DNA from: Acidimicrobiaceae bacterium
GTDB taxonomy: Bacteria; Actinomycetota; Acidimicrobiia; Acidimicrobiales; UBA10347
Assembly: GCA_003485885.1 (NCBI GenBank)
Contig: DNHM01000161.1
Span: forward strand, 1-6,949
DNA: 6,949 bases
Direction: 5' to 3'
Part shown: piece by piece, positions 1 to 5,800 of the stretch
How the letters are laid out: each line of letters starts with the position of its first letter
How positions within the stretch are numbered: the first letter of the stretch is position 1
Position numbers and translations under genes: made by a program
The notes under the pieces: generated by a model
Seen by the model: only the letters and a program-made list of their open reading frames with translations
Told to the model about the DNA's origin: nothing
The model's database searches: none

Positions 1-43
1 GTCACGCGGGGTCAGACCCCACGTGACGGAGGGTCAGACCCTC
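1..43. repeat. Pair of REP-like palindromes
   Basis: Two related near-palindromes stand side by side. The first, GGGGTCAGACCCC (8-20), is enclosed by a second arm pair, GTCACG (1-6) with CGTGAC (22-27), giving a long hairpin with one mismatch at 7/21. The second is GAGGGTCAGACCCTC (29-43), a 7-bp stem around a single central A. The shared core is GGGTCAGACCC. Short palindromes of this GGGGTC(A/T)GACCCC type recur between genes in many bacteria, and some families are spread by REP-associated Y1 transposases; that parallel is from general knowledge. No transposase is visible here. There is no T-run, so a plain intrinsic terminator is less likely, although the position just past the Nudix stop codon would fit an RNA 3'-end role. 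Confidence 0.65.
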
Positions 44-71
44 GGTGCACAAACCGACTGTGGATTCCGGT

Positions 72-566
72 TTATGGGATCAACGGTGGAGCAATATCGA
101 TGGGTTCGTCGGGGATGGTGCCAACGACTAGGTCAGGCAAGAATTCCCGGAGCCGCGTCGGCAATACCGGCTTGTCCGACGCCAGAAGATCTTCGAGCGA
201 CCACCATTCGGCGCCGCTGAAGGCTTGCGCTTCGAGAAACTCCAGGTGTTTCGGCTGCCATTCGCCGCCGTCGCACCATGCAACATGGATCTTCTCGTCG
301 CTTTCAAAGTGGTAACCGCCGAAATCGAACTCGACGTATTGTTTCCACACGACCGGCCCAATCTCAGCATCTTCGATACCTGTCTCTTCGTACAACTCAC
401 GGGCAACAGCAACAGCGCTGTCTTCACCAGGGTCAATACCACCGCCGGGAATCTCGAGCCACGGGGGTTTGGACGCGTCTGCTGGATCACGGCCATTGAT
501 TAAGAAGATGCGCCCTTGCCTGTCGAGTAGTACAACCCGGGCAGCTGGGCGTCGCAACGTCCACAT
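72..566 (-). CDS. Nudix hydrolase family protein
   Basis: Nudix enzymes hydrolyse nucleoside diphosphates linked to another moiety (oxidised dNTPs, ADP-ribose, NADH, nucleotide sugars and others). This one is cytosolic, with no signal peptide, and its substrate cannot be read from the sequence. From the ATG at 566 it has 164 residues. The complete Nudix box GX5EX7REUXEEXGU lies at about residues 42-64: G-GIDPG-E, then REL and YEETGI, including the metal-binding REXXEE glutamates. It is preceded by a typical first strand (ARVVLLDRQGRIFLING). The frame stays open to a GTG at 635, which would add 23 residues ending in a Gly run. That extension is not Nudix-like, so the ATG was preferred. A purine-rich GGAGGAGGAGG lies about 20 nt before the ATG, too far for an ideal ribosome site, so the start is uncertain. 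The gene is transcribed away from the CTAG-rich region and ends 28 bp before the palindrome pair. Confidence 0.9.
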   Translation of the reverse strand: MWTLRRPAARVVLLDRQGRIFLINGRDPADASKPPWLEIPGGGIDPGEDSAVAVARELYEETGIEDAEIGPVVWKQYVEFDFGGYHFESDEKIHVAWCDGGEWQPKHLEFLEAQAFSGAEWWSLEDLLASDKPVLPTRLREFLPDLVVGTIPDEPIDIAPPLIP

Positions 567-657
567 GGCGGCGACGCTAGCGCCACCTCCTCCTCCCGGC
601 CGAGTTTCGAGGTGGCATGTAAACACTTTTGGCACCGAACCAGCCGAAAACCAGCAA

Positions 658-927
658 CTAGCAAGTGTCCAATCTAGGCCCGCTAGTAGCTTCTAGTTAA
701 GAAGCTAGTATTTTAGCTAGCTAGTCACGACTAGTCGTGCTAGTCTGACGAAATCGATTGGGACTAGACGCTCATAGTAACAAAAGCTATGAAACGCTAC
801 TCCCACCACTAGACAGGCAAGCGAGTCCGGTTGAGCTAACGCAACCTAGGTTCGCACCCCCACCTAGTGGCCCGAGGGCTGACAAACCTGGATTACCGAG
901 TACTACCGCTAGCAACGACACCGCTAG
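658..927. promoter_or_regulatory. CTAG-dense region, candidate DNA-binding array
   Basis: CTAG begins at 658, 674, 683, 693, 705, 717, 721, 731, 740, 764, 809, 846, 864, 909 and 924: 15 copies in 270 bp. By eye I find only about nine in the rest of the window, for example at 128, 577, 1562, 1820 and 3129. CTAG is usually one of the rarest tetranucleotides in GC-rich bacteria. Between 674 and 740 most spacings are 9-12 bp, near one helical turn, as expected when proteins bind the same DNA face. The region lies between the divergent Nudix and winged-helix genes, so it should hold both promoters. A TAAAAT box on the minus strand (710-715) resembles a -10 element, but no good -35 accompanies it. 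The function is inference; the cluster itself is directly visible. Confidence 0.6.
687..739. repeat. Three stacked palindromes in the CTAG region
   Basis: Three successive dyads lie almost end to end. TAGCTTCT (687-694) pairs with AGAAGCTA (700-707) around a 5-nt centre. TAGCTAGCTA (714-723) is a perfect 10-bp palindrome. CACGACTAGTCGTG (726-739) is a perfect 14-bp palindrome. CTAG is the exact centre of the third. In the second, two overlapping CTAG copies (717, 721) sit inside a palindrome centred on their junction. Stacked dyads between divergent genes are typical of operator clusters. Nothing identifies the protein that would bind them. Confidence 0.6.
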
Positions 928-938
928 CAACGACACCG
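905..938 (+). repeat. 15-bp tandem repeat, 2.3 copies
   Basis: The unit ACCGCTAGCAACGAC occurs at 905-919 and 920-934 with a 4-nt partial third copy. Each full unit carries one CTAG. If the upstream TTG-initiated frame is translated, the repeat would encode the low-complexity stretch TASNDTASNDTD. It ends 17 bp before the preferred ATG of the following gene. Confidence 0.75.
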
Positions 939-955
939 ACTTACGCAGGTCACGC

Positions 956-1423
956 ATGGATGTATTGGAAGCAATCGAGCACGCCGAGTCTGACTTGGCA
1001 ACCACGCTCGATGAGCTGCGGAACACGAAAGAGCTGCTGGCGGCGCTCGAGCAAGATGCTAAGAGGATTAAAGTCGAGATTGTCGGCCTGAAGTCCTATG
1101 CCAAACGCCAAGGGCTGTCGGCCGCCCATGAACCCAACGCAGACGTCGTTCCGATCTTCGCCGCAATCGGGCTCACAGCAGCAGCCGGGCCAGATCTCAG
1201 CCTGATGTCTCGGAGCGATGCCGTGTTGACGGTTATGCGCAGCCTGCCCGGTCCAGCGGACCGCAACATGATTCATGAACAGCTTGTCGACGGCGATCGA
1301 TTTGACAGCATCGACGACATCAGCCTCACGCTCAGCGGCCTCAAACGTTCCGGTCGAGCCGAGAAGCTCGGTCAAGGACTGTGGCAAGTCGCCGACGAAA
1401 CAGCTGCGGCCGAAGTCCGTTAA
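956..1423 (+). CDS. Coiled-coil plus winged-helix-like protein, function unknown
   Basis: The protein has 155 residues from the ATG at 956. Residues about 3-53 are a charged, leucine-patterned helix likely to form a coiled coil (for example LATTLDELRNTKELLAALEQ). A linker rich in Ala and Pro follows. Residues about 85-146 resemble a winged helix-turn-helix: helices around DAVLTVMRSL and MIHEQLV, a recognition-like helix ISLTLSGLKRSG, and a wing ending EKLGQGLWQVA. This fits the pattern of HARE-HTH or wHTH domains, but I recognise no specific family. The frame is open back to a TTG at 758, giving 221 residues. The extra 66 are Pro/Ser/Thr-rich, have weaker third-position GC (about half by eye) and overlie the CTAG array, and no ribosome site precedes the TTG. 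The ATG has AGG six nucleotides upstream, so it is preferred. A DNA-binding role, perhaps dimeric through the coiled coil and acting on the adjacent array, is inference. Confidence 0.7.
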   Translation: MDVLEAIEHAESDLATTLDELRNTKELLAALEQDAKRIKVEIVGLKSYAKRQGLSAAHEPNADVVPIFAAIGLTAAAGPDLSLMSRSDAVLTVMRSLPGPADRNMIHEQLVDGDRFDSIDDISLTLSGLKRSGRAEKLGQGLWQVADETAAAEVR

Positions 1424-1440
1424 AGAATTCCGTTAGACCG

Positions 1441-1475
1441 GCCGGCGATGCCGACGCCCGGGATCGCTGACCGGC
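1441..1475 (+). terminator. Possible weak hairpin after the winged-helix gene
   Basis: GCCGGCGAT (1441-1449) can pair with ATCG (1463-1466) and CCGGC (1471-1475) across an asymmetric loop, with a further CC/GG pairing inside. Only TTT follows, so it is a poor intrinsic terminator by the Escherichia coli standard. The position, 18 bp past the stop codon, is the main support. Confidence 0.25.
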
Positions 1476-1490
1476 TTTCAGCCCGCCCTC

Positions 1491-1520
1491 TTCAGGCCGC
1501 GGTTTTCAGGCCGCGGTTTT
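1491..1520. repeat. 14-bp direct tandem duplication
   Basis: TTCAGGCCGCGGTT occurs at 1491-1504 and again at 1505-1518, followed by a 2-nt partial third copy. The second copy contains the stop codon of the minus-strand 54-codon frame, and the first lies just past it. It is probably a replication-slippage duplication. Confidence 0.8.
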
Positions 1521-1670
1521 GAACTGACGAGCAGCTTGCAGGCGAGCGCTGTCAAGTGCTGCTAGCGATAGGGCAAGTTCAGCAATGGGCACCCGAGCGG
1601 CGCGCAAATCTTGGTGGATGTTCCACGACTGCAACAAGGCATGGAACGTCTGGTTCTGTTGAGTAGTCAT
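1506..1670 (-). CDS. Small Ala/Leu/Gln-rich protein, 54 aa, unknown
   Basis: An ATG at 1670 opens a 54-codon frame on the minus strand ending in TGA at 1506-1508. The product begins MTTQQNQTFHALLQSWNIHQ and continues with an Ala/Leu-rich helical stretch, then ends QFKTAA. It has no signal peptide, no membrane segment and no recognised domain. It lies head-to-head with the Lrp/AsnC-type gene 80 bp away, the usual arrangement for a regulator and its target. A purine-rich AAAGAG precedes the ATG but is closer than ideal. A TTACCG / 17 bp / TACCGT pair at 1718-1723 and 1695-1700 could be its promoter. Third-position GC is only modest. It could be a real small gene, the degraded 5' end of a longer gene, or chance; sequence alone does not decide. 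Confidence 0.45.
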   Translation of the reverse strand: MTTQQNQTFHALLQSWNIHQDLRAARVPIAELALSLAALDSARLQAARQFKTAA

Positions 1671-1750
1671 GCTCTTTAGTTTGCGCTGATAAAGACGGTA
1701 TTTGGCACGGAATTAGTCGGTAACGTGATAACTCAACAGAGGAAATCACC
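1671..1750. promoter_or_regulatory. Divergent promoter region, likely Lrp-type control
   Basis: These 80 bp separate the minus-strand small frame from the Lrp/AsnC-type gene. They are AT-richer than the flanks. Rightward, TTGGCA (1702-1707) is a fair -35 box, but no convincing -10 box sits at the right distance. Leftward, TTACCG and TACCGT read at 17-bp spacing on the minus strand. Short direct repeats are present: CGGTA at 1696 and 1718, 22 bp apart, and TGATAA at 1687 and 1726, 39 bp apart. Lrp-family octamers often bind several phased sites and repress their own gene, so autoregulation here is a reasonable inference. AGAGGAA (1737-1743) is a good ribosome site for the GTG at 1751. Confidence 0.4.
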
Positions 1751-2191
1751 GTGATCGACACTATTGACGAACTAATCCTACGGCATCTCACTCGAGACGG
1801 TCGAGCAACACACCGCGAACTAGGGCAAGCAGCCGGGTTGAGCCCAAATGCAGCTGGAGCCCGCCTCGCACGGCTGGTCGAACGAGGCATCGTCACCGGC
1901 GTACATGCAGTTGTCGACCATGCCCGACTGGGCAGGCCGCTCGAAGTGACCATGGATGTTTGGCTTGAACATCGGCCAAACGACACCTCGTTCATCGACC
2001 TCGTCGGTTCCGACGACCGCATCGTTGATGCCATTCACATCACGGGTCCGGTCGACTATCGGTTGCAAGTGCGCGTTGCTTCGCCGGAGGACCTCGAAGA
2101 TCTCCTCGCCATCATGCGCCGTGATGCCGGTGTCAAACAGACCGATAGCCGGATCGTAATGGGCCGGTTAACAACCAGTCTCCCGGCCTGA
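1751..2191 (+). CDS. Lrp/AsnC-family transcriptional regulator
   Basis: Lrp/AsnC proteins bind DNA as dimers to octamers and respond to amino acids or related small effectors. This 146-residue protein is the usual family length. The N-terminal helix-turn-helix is at about residues 5-50: IDELILRHLTRDGRATHREL, then a recognition helix around LSPNAAGARLARLVERGI. The RAM ligand and oligomerisation domain follows at about 66-137, with its typical ITGPVDYRLQVRVASPEDLE segment, where family members hold the effector at dimer interfaces. The GTG start is fixed by AGAGGAA seven nucleotides upstream and by the domain beginning at once. The gene is divergent from a 54-codon frame and converges on the amidase gene with a 17-bp gap. 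The effector and targets cannot be told. By general family habit the divergent gene and its own promoter are the first candidates. Confidence 0.9.
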   Translation: MIDTIDELILRHLTRDGRATHRELGQAAGLSPNAAGARLARLVERGIVTGVHAVVDHARLGRPLEVTMDVWLEHRPNDTSFIDLVGSDDRIVDAIHITGPVDYRLQVRVASPEDLEDLLAIMRRDAGVKQTDSRIVMGRLTTSLPA

Positions 2192-2192
2192 A

Positions 2193-2220
2193 CCACCGAC
2201 GCTCGGCCTCAGAGCGGTGG
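2193..2220. terminator. Hairpin between convergent genes
   Basis: CCACCG (2193-2198) pairs with CGGTGG (2215-2220), and CTC/GAG pairs can stack inside. It lies between the Lrp-type stop codon and the last codons of the convergent amidase, so it could end transcripts from both sides. No T-run follows on either strand, so support is mainly position and symmetry. Confidence 0.35.
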
Positions 2221-3396
2221 GTCGATGCATCCCTCGGTGCCGCCTCCGTTCCCGAGGTCTCCCTCGAAGACCACGCCGTCGACAAAACCGCTGCCCAGGT
2301 CATCGGTATCGAACCAACGATCGAGCGAGTCTGCCAGAGCGATTGCTTCGGTCTCAAGGATGTCCGGCATGGCTAACAAATCGGCCTCGGCCGCCGTCGT
2401 GATGAACATGGCTTCGGTCAGAATCGAGACCAGGTCAGGAGTGCGGCGTAGGACCCCGTACAGATCGGTGCCTTCGTCGTTCTGGCGCCAAGCCACACCA
2501 AACGTCTCCACATTGCCCATCCAGTCGGCTTCGACATCAGCAAAAGCTGACTGGATTTCTTCGAACACGATGCCCCCGAGCCGCGACGACTCGGGATCAC
2601 CCAGCTGCACAAAGACCTCGGTACCCACAACAGGGAACGGTTCCGGAAACCCGCCATTGTGGTGGATCGACATAAACACCCGGGGTGCGAGCGCATTGGC
2701 CAGTTCGGCTCTCGACTGGATCGTGACTCGATGATCGCTATACCGAGTCAGCTCGACGGAGTACCCCCGATCCATCAGTTCGGAGCGCAGCAGCTCGGCC
2801 ACTCGCAGGTTCACGGTTGATTCCTTCAACCCGTTGGGGCCGACGGCACCCGGCTCATCACCACCATGACCGGGATCGATCACTACGTCGAGAGCGCCGG
2901 AAATCGGTAGTCCACCAGTGACGGAATCCAGGTTGTAACACGGCGTCACAACCAGATACTTGTCGGCCGTGACACCACGAATGGGAAGCATCACTCCGTT
3001 CTGTGTCCGCAATGCCCGAACATCACCTCGGTAATCCGAAGGGGGCAGATCCGGCCTTGCGTCGCCGGTCGGTATCTCATCAGCACGGCGTACATCATCC
3101 GGCTCCGAGGTCACGGTCGGGGGCGGAGCTAGGGCGGCAGAGGACTCGCTCACCGGTGGCGGAGTCGGATCACGCACTGGCGTCGGCGACTGCTCGAGGG
3201 ACTCGAGTTCGGCGGTTGGAATCACAACAACCACTGCGGTCGCTACCGGTTCTGGCCCAACCGTGATGGCCGCCGTCGGCGATGGTGAAGGTTCAGAACG
3301 GACTCCGCCACTTCGCTCGCCACCGGCCGGGCCCGACGGTGCGCCACACCCCAGCAGCAACAGTGCCACCGTGACGAAGGCTCCGAATGTGCGCAT
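2209..3396 (-). CDS. Lipoprotein N-acetylmuramoyl-L-alanine amidase (Amidase_3)
   Basis: It cleaves the amide bond between N-acetylmuramic acid and L-alanine of peptidoglycan, outside the membrane. From the ATG at 3396 it has 395 residues. MRTFGAFVTVALLLLG followed by C17 is a lipoprotein signal peptide with an LLGC lipobox. Residues about 18-120 are a Pro/Ser/Thr/Val-rich linker, probably spanning the wall. The Amidase_3 domain starts near residue 170 with DVVIDPGHGG (zinc ligand H177), then KES (zinc ligand E192), FMSIHHNGG (zinc ligand H245) and TEAMFIT (catalytic E328). All key residues are present. The frame is open to 3498, but the added 34 residues would bury the signal peptide, so the inner ATG was chosen. 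A likely role is septum cleavage, wall turnover or spore/cell separation; no partner in the window tells which. The gene is divergent from the helicase. Confidence 0.92.
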   Translation of the reverse strand: MRTFGAFVTVALLLLGCGAPSGPAGGERSGGVRSEPSPSPTAAITVGPEPVATAVVVVIPTAELESLEQSPTPVRDPTPPPVSESSAALAPPPTVTSEPDDVRRADEIPTGDARPDLPPSDYRGDVRALRTQNGVMLPIRGVTADKYLVVTPCYNLDSVTGGLPISGALDVVIDPGHGGDEPGAVGPNGLKESTVNLRVAELLRSELMDRGYSVELTRYSDHRVTIQSRAELANALAPRVFMSIHHNGGFPEPFPVVGTEVFVQLGDPESSRLGGIVFEEIQSAFADVEADWMGNVETFGVAWRQNDEGTDLYGVLRRTPDLVSILTEAMFITTAAEADLLAMPDILETEAIALADSLDRWFDTDDLGSGFVDGVVFEGDLGNGGGTEGCIDPPL

Positions 3397-3522
3397 CGAC
3401 GCAACCGTAGGGGCCCCAGCATCGGTAACGTCGGCGCGCGCCAGGTTTGGGGTCCATTCGGGCCACCTGAACGAGACGGCGTATTCCGGCGATATCATTT
3501 CCGGTCACGCGAACGAGGTTAT
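3397..3522. promoter_or_regulatory. Divergent promoter region, amidase and helicase
   Basis: These 126 bp separate the amidase lipoprotein start from the helicase start, so both promoters should be here. TATCAT (3493-3498) is a fair -10 box for the rightward helicase gene, but no good -35 lies 17 bp upstream. CGAGG (3514-3518) gives the helicase GTG a ribosome site. Nothing convincing is seen for the leftward amidase. Confidence 0.3.
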
Positions 3523-5304
3523 GTGACTCAACACGAACGTCCAGATCGGTATCTCTACGAGTGGCAGCTCGATGCATTGACCGCATGGCTGGCCTGTGGC
3601 CGTCGAGGTGTTGTCGAAGCTGTCACCGGATCAGGCAAGACCGACATGGCATTGGCAGCTATCGCCGACGCCCATCGCCGTGGTCTGTTTGTGATGGTTG
3701 TGGTCCCGACCCGAGTACTCATTGCTCAATGGCACGAACGCCTGGTCACCGCGTTTCCTGATCTCAAAATCGGTCGGCTGGGCGACAGTAAACGCGACCA
3801 GCCAGATCAGTGCGATGTCCTGGTGGCAACGCGCCACTCGGCGGCGAGCCAACGTCCGGTCCCCGAAGAAGGCAAAGGCGGCCTACTCATTGCCGACGAG
3901 TGCCACGGCTTCGGCGGCGGCGTGCTACGTAAAGCCCTCATCGGCGACTACAACGAACGACTTGGCCTGACCGCAACACTCGAACGCAGCGATAACGCCA
4001 TCGAACGGGTGATCCTGCCGTATTTCGGTGGTGTGTGTTTCCGATACGACTTTGCCGCTGCGATCGAAGATGGCGTCTGCGCCCAGCCTCGGGTTGCGTT
4101 TGTCTCCGTGCCGCTCGAAACCAAGGAGCGGGCCGAATACGTCGCAACCGAGCAACAGCTCGTCGATGCCCGCCAGGTACTCCGCGCGATCCCCAAGATG
4201 CCAATGAACTTCAGCGACTTCCTGTCTGCGGTCGCGCATCTAGCTGACAAGGACGCTGGCGAACACGGCCGAGCGGCACGGGAATACCTTGATGCTCTCG
4301 GCAAACGCCGCGAGATCGTGGCCAACTCCACCGCAAAATATCAGGCACTCACCGTCCTTGCTCCCACCATCCGCGATGCCGACGGCGCACTTGTCTTCAC
4401 CGAAACCGTGAAGGCCGCCAATCACGCAATCAATCGGCTAGACACCGAACTCGACATCGAGATCATTACTGGCGACACCGCCCGTGCAGCCCGCGAAAGT
4501 ATTCTCGATCGACTACGTACCGGCAATCTCGATGCCGTGGCCGCGCCTCGGGTGCTCGACGAAGGCGTCGACGTCCCAAACGCCAACCTCGGCGTGGTGG
4601 TCAGCGCCAGCCGCACCCGACGCCAGATGATCCAACGAATGGGCCGCGTACTACGCCGCAAAGAGGCGGGCACAGGCGCTCGCTTTGTCATCTTGTTCGC
4701 CGCAGACACCCTCGAGGACCCGACCGCCACAGATGATCGCGATGGCTTCCTCGACGAGATCGAGGCGATCTCTGACCGCATCCAGGTGTTTGGCGTCGCT
4801 GACCTTCATCGGGTCGAGTCGTTCCTCGATTGGAACGGACCGGCCAACGTGGTCGACCCAATCCGCGTGAACTCGACCAGGATCATGACGGTCGAGAGCG
4901 ACCGTTGGGACATCATCAAAGGCGACGATGGCGATAGCAACGTGGCTCGGGATCTTGAGCGAGACATCGGCACCGAAGCCATGTATGCCCGGCTCAACTA
5001 TCTGATGTGGAGCGAACACACGTGGCTGCATACCTGGGTTGGCGAACGTGTGCCAGACACCCCGCAGGAAAAACCTGAAGACGCGCCGGTGTATCTCGAA
5101 ATCGAAAAGCTCCCCATGCCAGAGCTCGCGAAACCCAAGGCGAAGAAGAAGCGCCTTTCGACCGGCGAGTCGCCTGTTCGCGTCGTGACCATCACCGCTG
5201 GTTTCGCGGTGGAATGCACCGGCTGCGGCACCCTGTCCGCACCTGTCAAATTCAAATGGCAAGCCATGGACCAAACGGTCGAGTGCACCTGCAGCGAGTG
5301 GTGA
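3523..5304 (+). CDS. SF2 DECH-box helicase with Cys-rich tail
   Basis: This 593-residue protein has the full superfamily 2 motif set. They are an aromatic/Q-type entry (YLYEWQLDAL, 10-19), Walker A AVTGSGKT (33-40), motif Ia VVPTRVLIAQW (60-70), the DECH box (125-128), motif III LTAT (149-152), a motif IV-like LVFTETVKAAN (290-300), motif V DEGVDVP (346-352) and motif VI QRMGRVLRRK (371-380). It should couple ATP hydrolysis to moving on or unwinding nucleic acid. The layout is close to the XPB/Rad25-like and restriction-type helicase group, but the XPB RED motif position reads RSD. The last 200 residues are not helicase core. They hold a Lys-rich patch (538-543) and a C565-C568...C588-C590 cluster that could bind zinc. 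No nuclease domain or partner gene is adjacent, so repair, RNA work and defence remain open. The GTG start is supported by CGAGG four nucleotides upstream. An out-of-frame ATG overlaps it by one base. Confidence 0.88.
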   Translation: MTQHERPDRYLYEWQLDALTAWLACGRRGVVEAVTGSGKTDMALAAIADAHRRGLFVMVVVPTRVLIAQWHERLVTAFPDLKIGRLGDSKRDQPDQCDVLVATRHSAASQRPVPEEGKGGLLIADECHGFGGGVLRKALIGDYNERLGLTATLERSDNAIERVILPYFGGVCFRYDFAAAIEDGVCAQPRVAFVSVPLETKERAEYVATEQQLVDARQVLRAIPKMPMNFSDFLSAVAHLADKDAGEHGRAAREYLDALGKRREIVANSTAKYQALTVLAPTIRDADGALVFTETVKAANHAINRLDTELDIEIITGDTARAARESILDRLRTGNLDAVAAPRVLDEGVDVPNANLGVVVSASRTRRQMIQRMGRVLRRKEAGTGARFVILFAADTLEDPTATDDRDGFLDEIEAISDRIQVFGVADLHRVESFLDWNGPANVVDPIRVNSTRIMTVESDRWDIIKGDDGDSNVARDLERDIGTEAMYARLNYLMWSEHTWLHTWVGERVPDTPQEKPEDAPVYLEIEKLPMPELAKPKAKKKRLSTGESPVRVVTITAGFAVECTGCGTLSAPVKFKWQAMDQTVECTCSEW

Positions 5305-5348
5305 ACCTGGAGGGCTTTCGTCTCGTTTGAGGTTTACCTTTATCTCAT

Positions 5349-5786
5349 CGGTCCTCTCGGGTCCGGTGCCTGTTCTCCACTCGCTACTTCGCTGACGGGC
5401 GCTGGGGCGCCCTGCTCAGAGGCTCCCTCCAAACAGACCCCACACCCTCCCGGCCCTACCTACCTGCCCCGCAGGTTGTTGGTGGTTTTTGGGGCGCTCG
5501 CAGGGCTCGCTTGGTGGTGGCTGGACCCATGGCGAGAGTCGGCTGGGCTTCACCGAGCGTGGAGCCACCACCGAACGAGGCCCGCCCTACGACCTGCTGC
5601 AGTCAAGCGAGTCCTGCGAGCGCCCCACACAAAACCCTCGGGGTCCCCGCCAGGCAGGGGAAGGTGGGTCGGGTGCTGCTCGCAGCCGCATCTGAGCAGC
5701 GAAGCGCCCACCTCGGAGCTGTCACGAACAGAGAGCGAGCGCCAGCGAAGGCGCGGTGAAGGGCGGCGCCCAACCCACCTGGACCG
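5349..5786. ncRNA. Large foldback: candidate structured RNA or palindromic element
   Basis: This stretch has no credible protein gene yet contains nested long-range complementarity. From outside in: CGGTCC 5349-5354 with 5781-5786; GGTGCC 5365-5370 with 5765-5770; CTTCGCTG 5387-5394 with 5743-5750; GGGCGC 5405-5410 with 5704-5709; CTGCTCAGA 5412-5420 with 5691-5699; 5449-5456 with 5666-5673; 5458-5461 with 5662-5665; CCTGCC 5463-5468 with 5653-5658; GGTTTT 5484-5489 with 5631-5636; and 5491-5512 with 5605-5626, 22 continuous pairs including 14 perfect (GGGGCGCTCGCAGG). Inside, GGTGGTGGCT 5513-5522 pairs with 5563-5572, making a branched apex. The wobbles (5505/5612, 5453/5669, 5367/5768) are G·U on the plus strand and I see no A·C counterparts, mildly favouring a rightward transcript. 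No RNase P, tmRNA, group I or group II intron consensus was found. A dispersed palindromic element is the main alternative. The flank 5305-5348 shows nothing further. Confidence 0.5.
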
Positions 5787-5800
5787 GTCAAAAGAACTGA

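Noticed and set aside
905..938. CRISPR-like array
   Set aside because: The 15-bp units abut directly with no spacers, and no cas gene is present.
1579..2034. 151-aa minus-strand frame
   Set aside because: It is antisense to the Lrp/AsnC gene and rich in Ser/Arg, with no domain. The 54-codon frame in another register is the better candidate there.
3397..3498. 34-residue N-terminal extension of the amidase
   Set aside because: It would place a clear lipoprotein signal peptide inside the protein. The inner ATG at 3396 gives a normal signal sequence.
4651..5274. 207-aa minus-strand frame
   Set aside because: It lies wholly antisense to the helicase, whose motifs and frame are certain. The long open frame is a by-product of GC-rich codon use.
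5349..5786. RNase P RNA, tmRNA or group II intron
   Set aside because: I looked on both strands for the GAGGAAAGTCC-type core, a tRNA-like end and a domain V pattern and found none.
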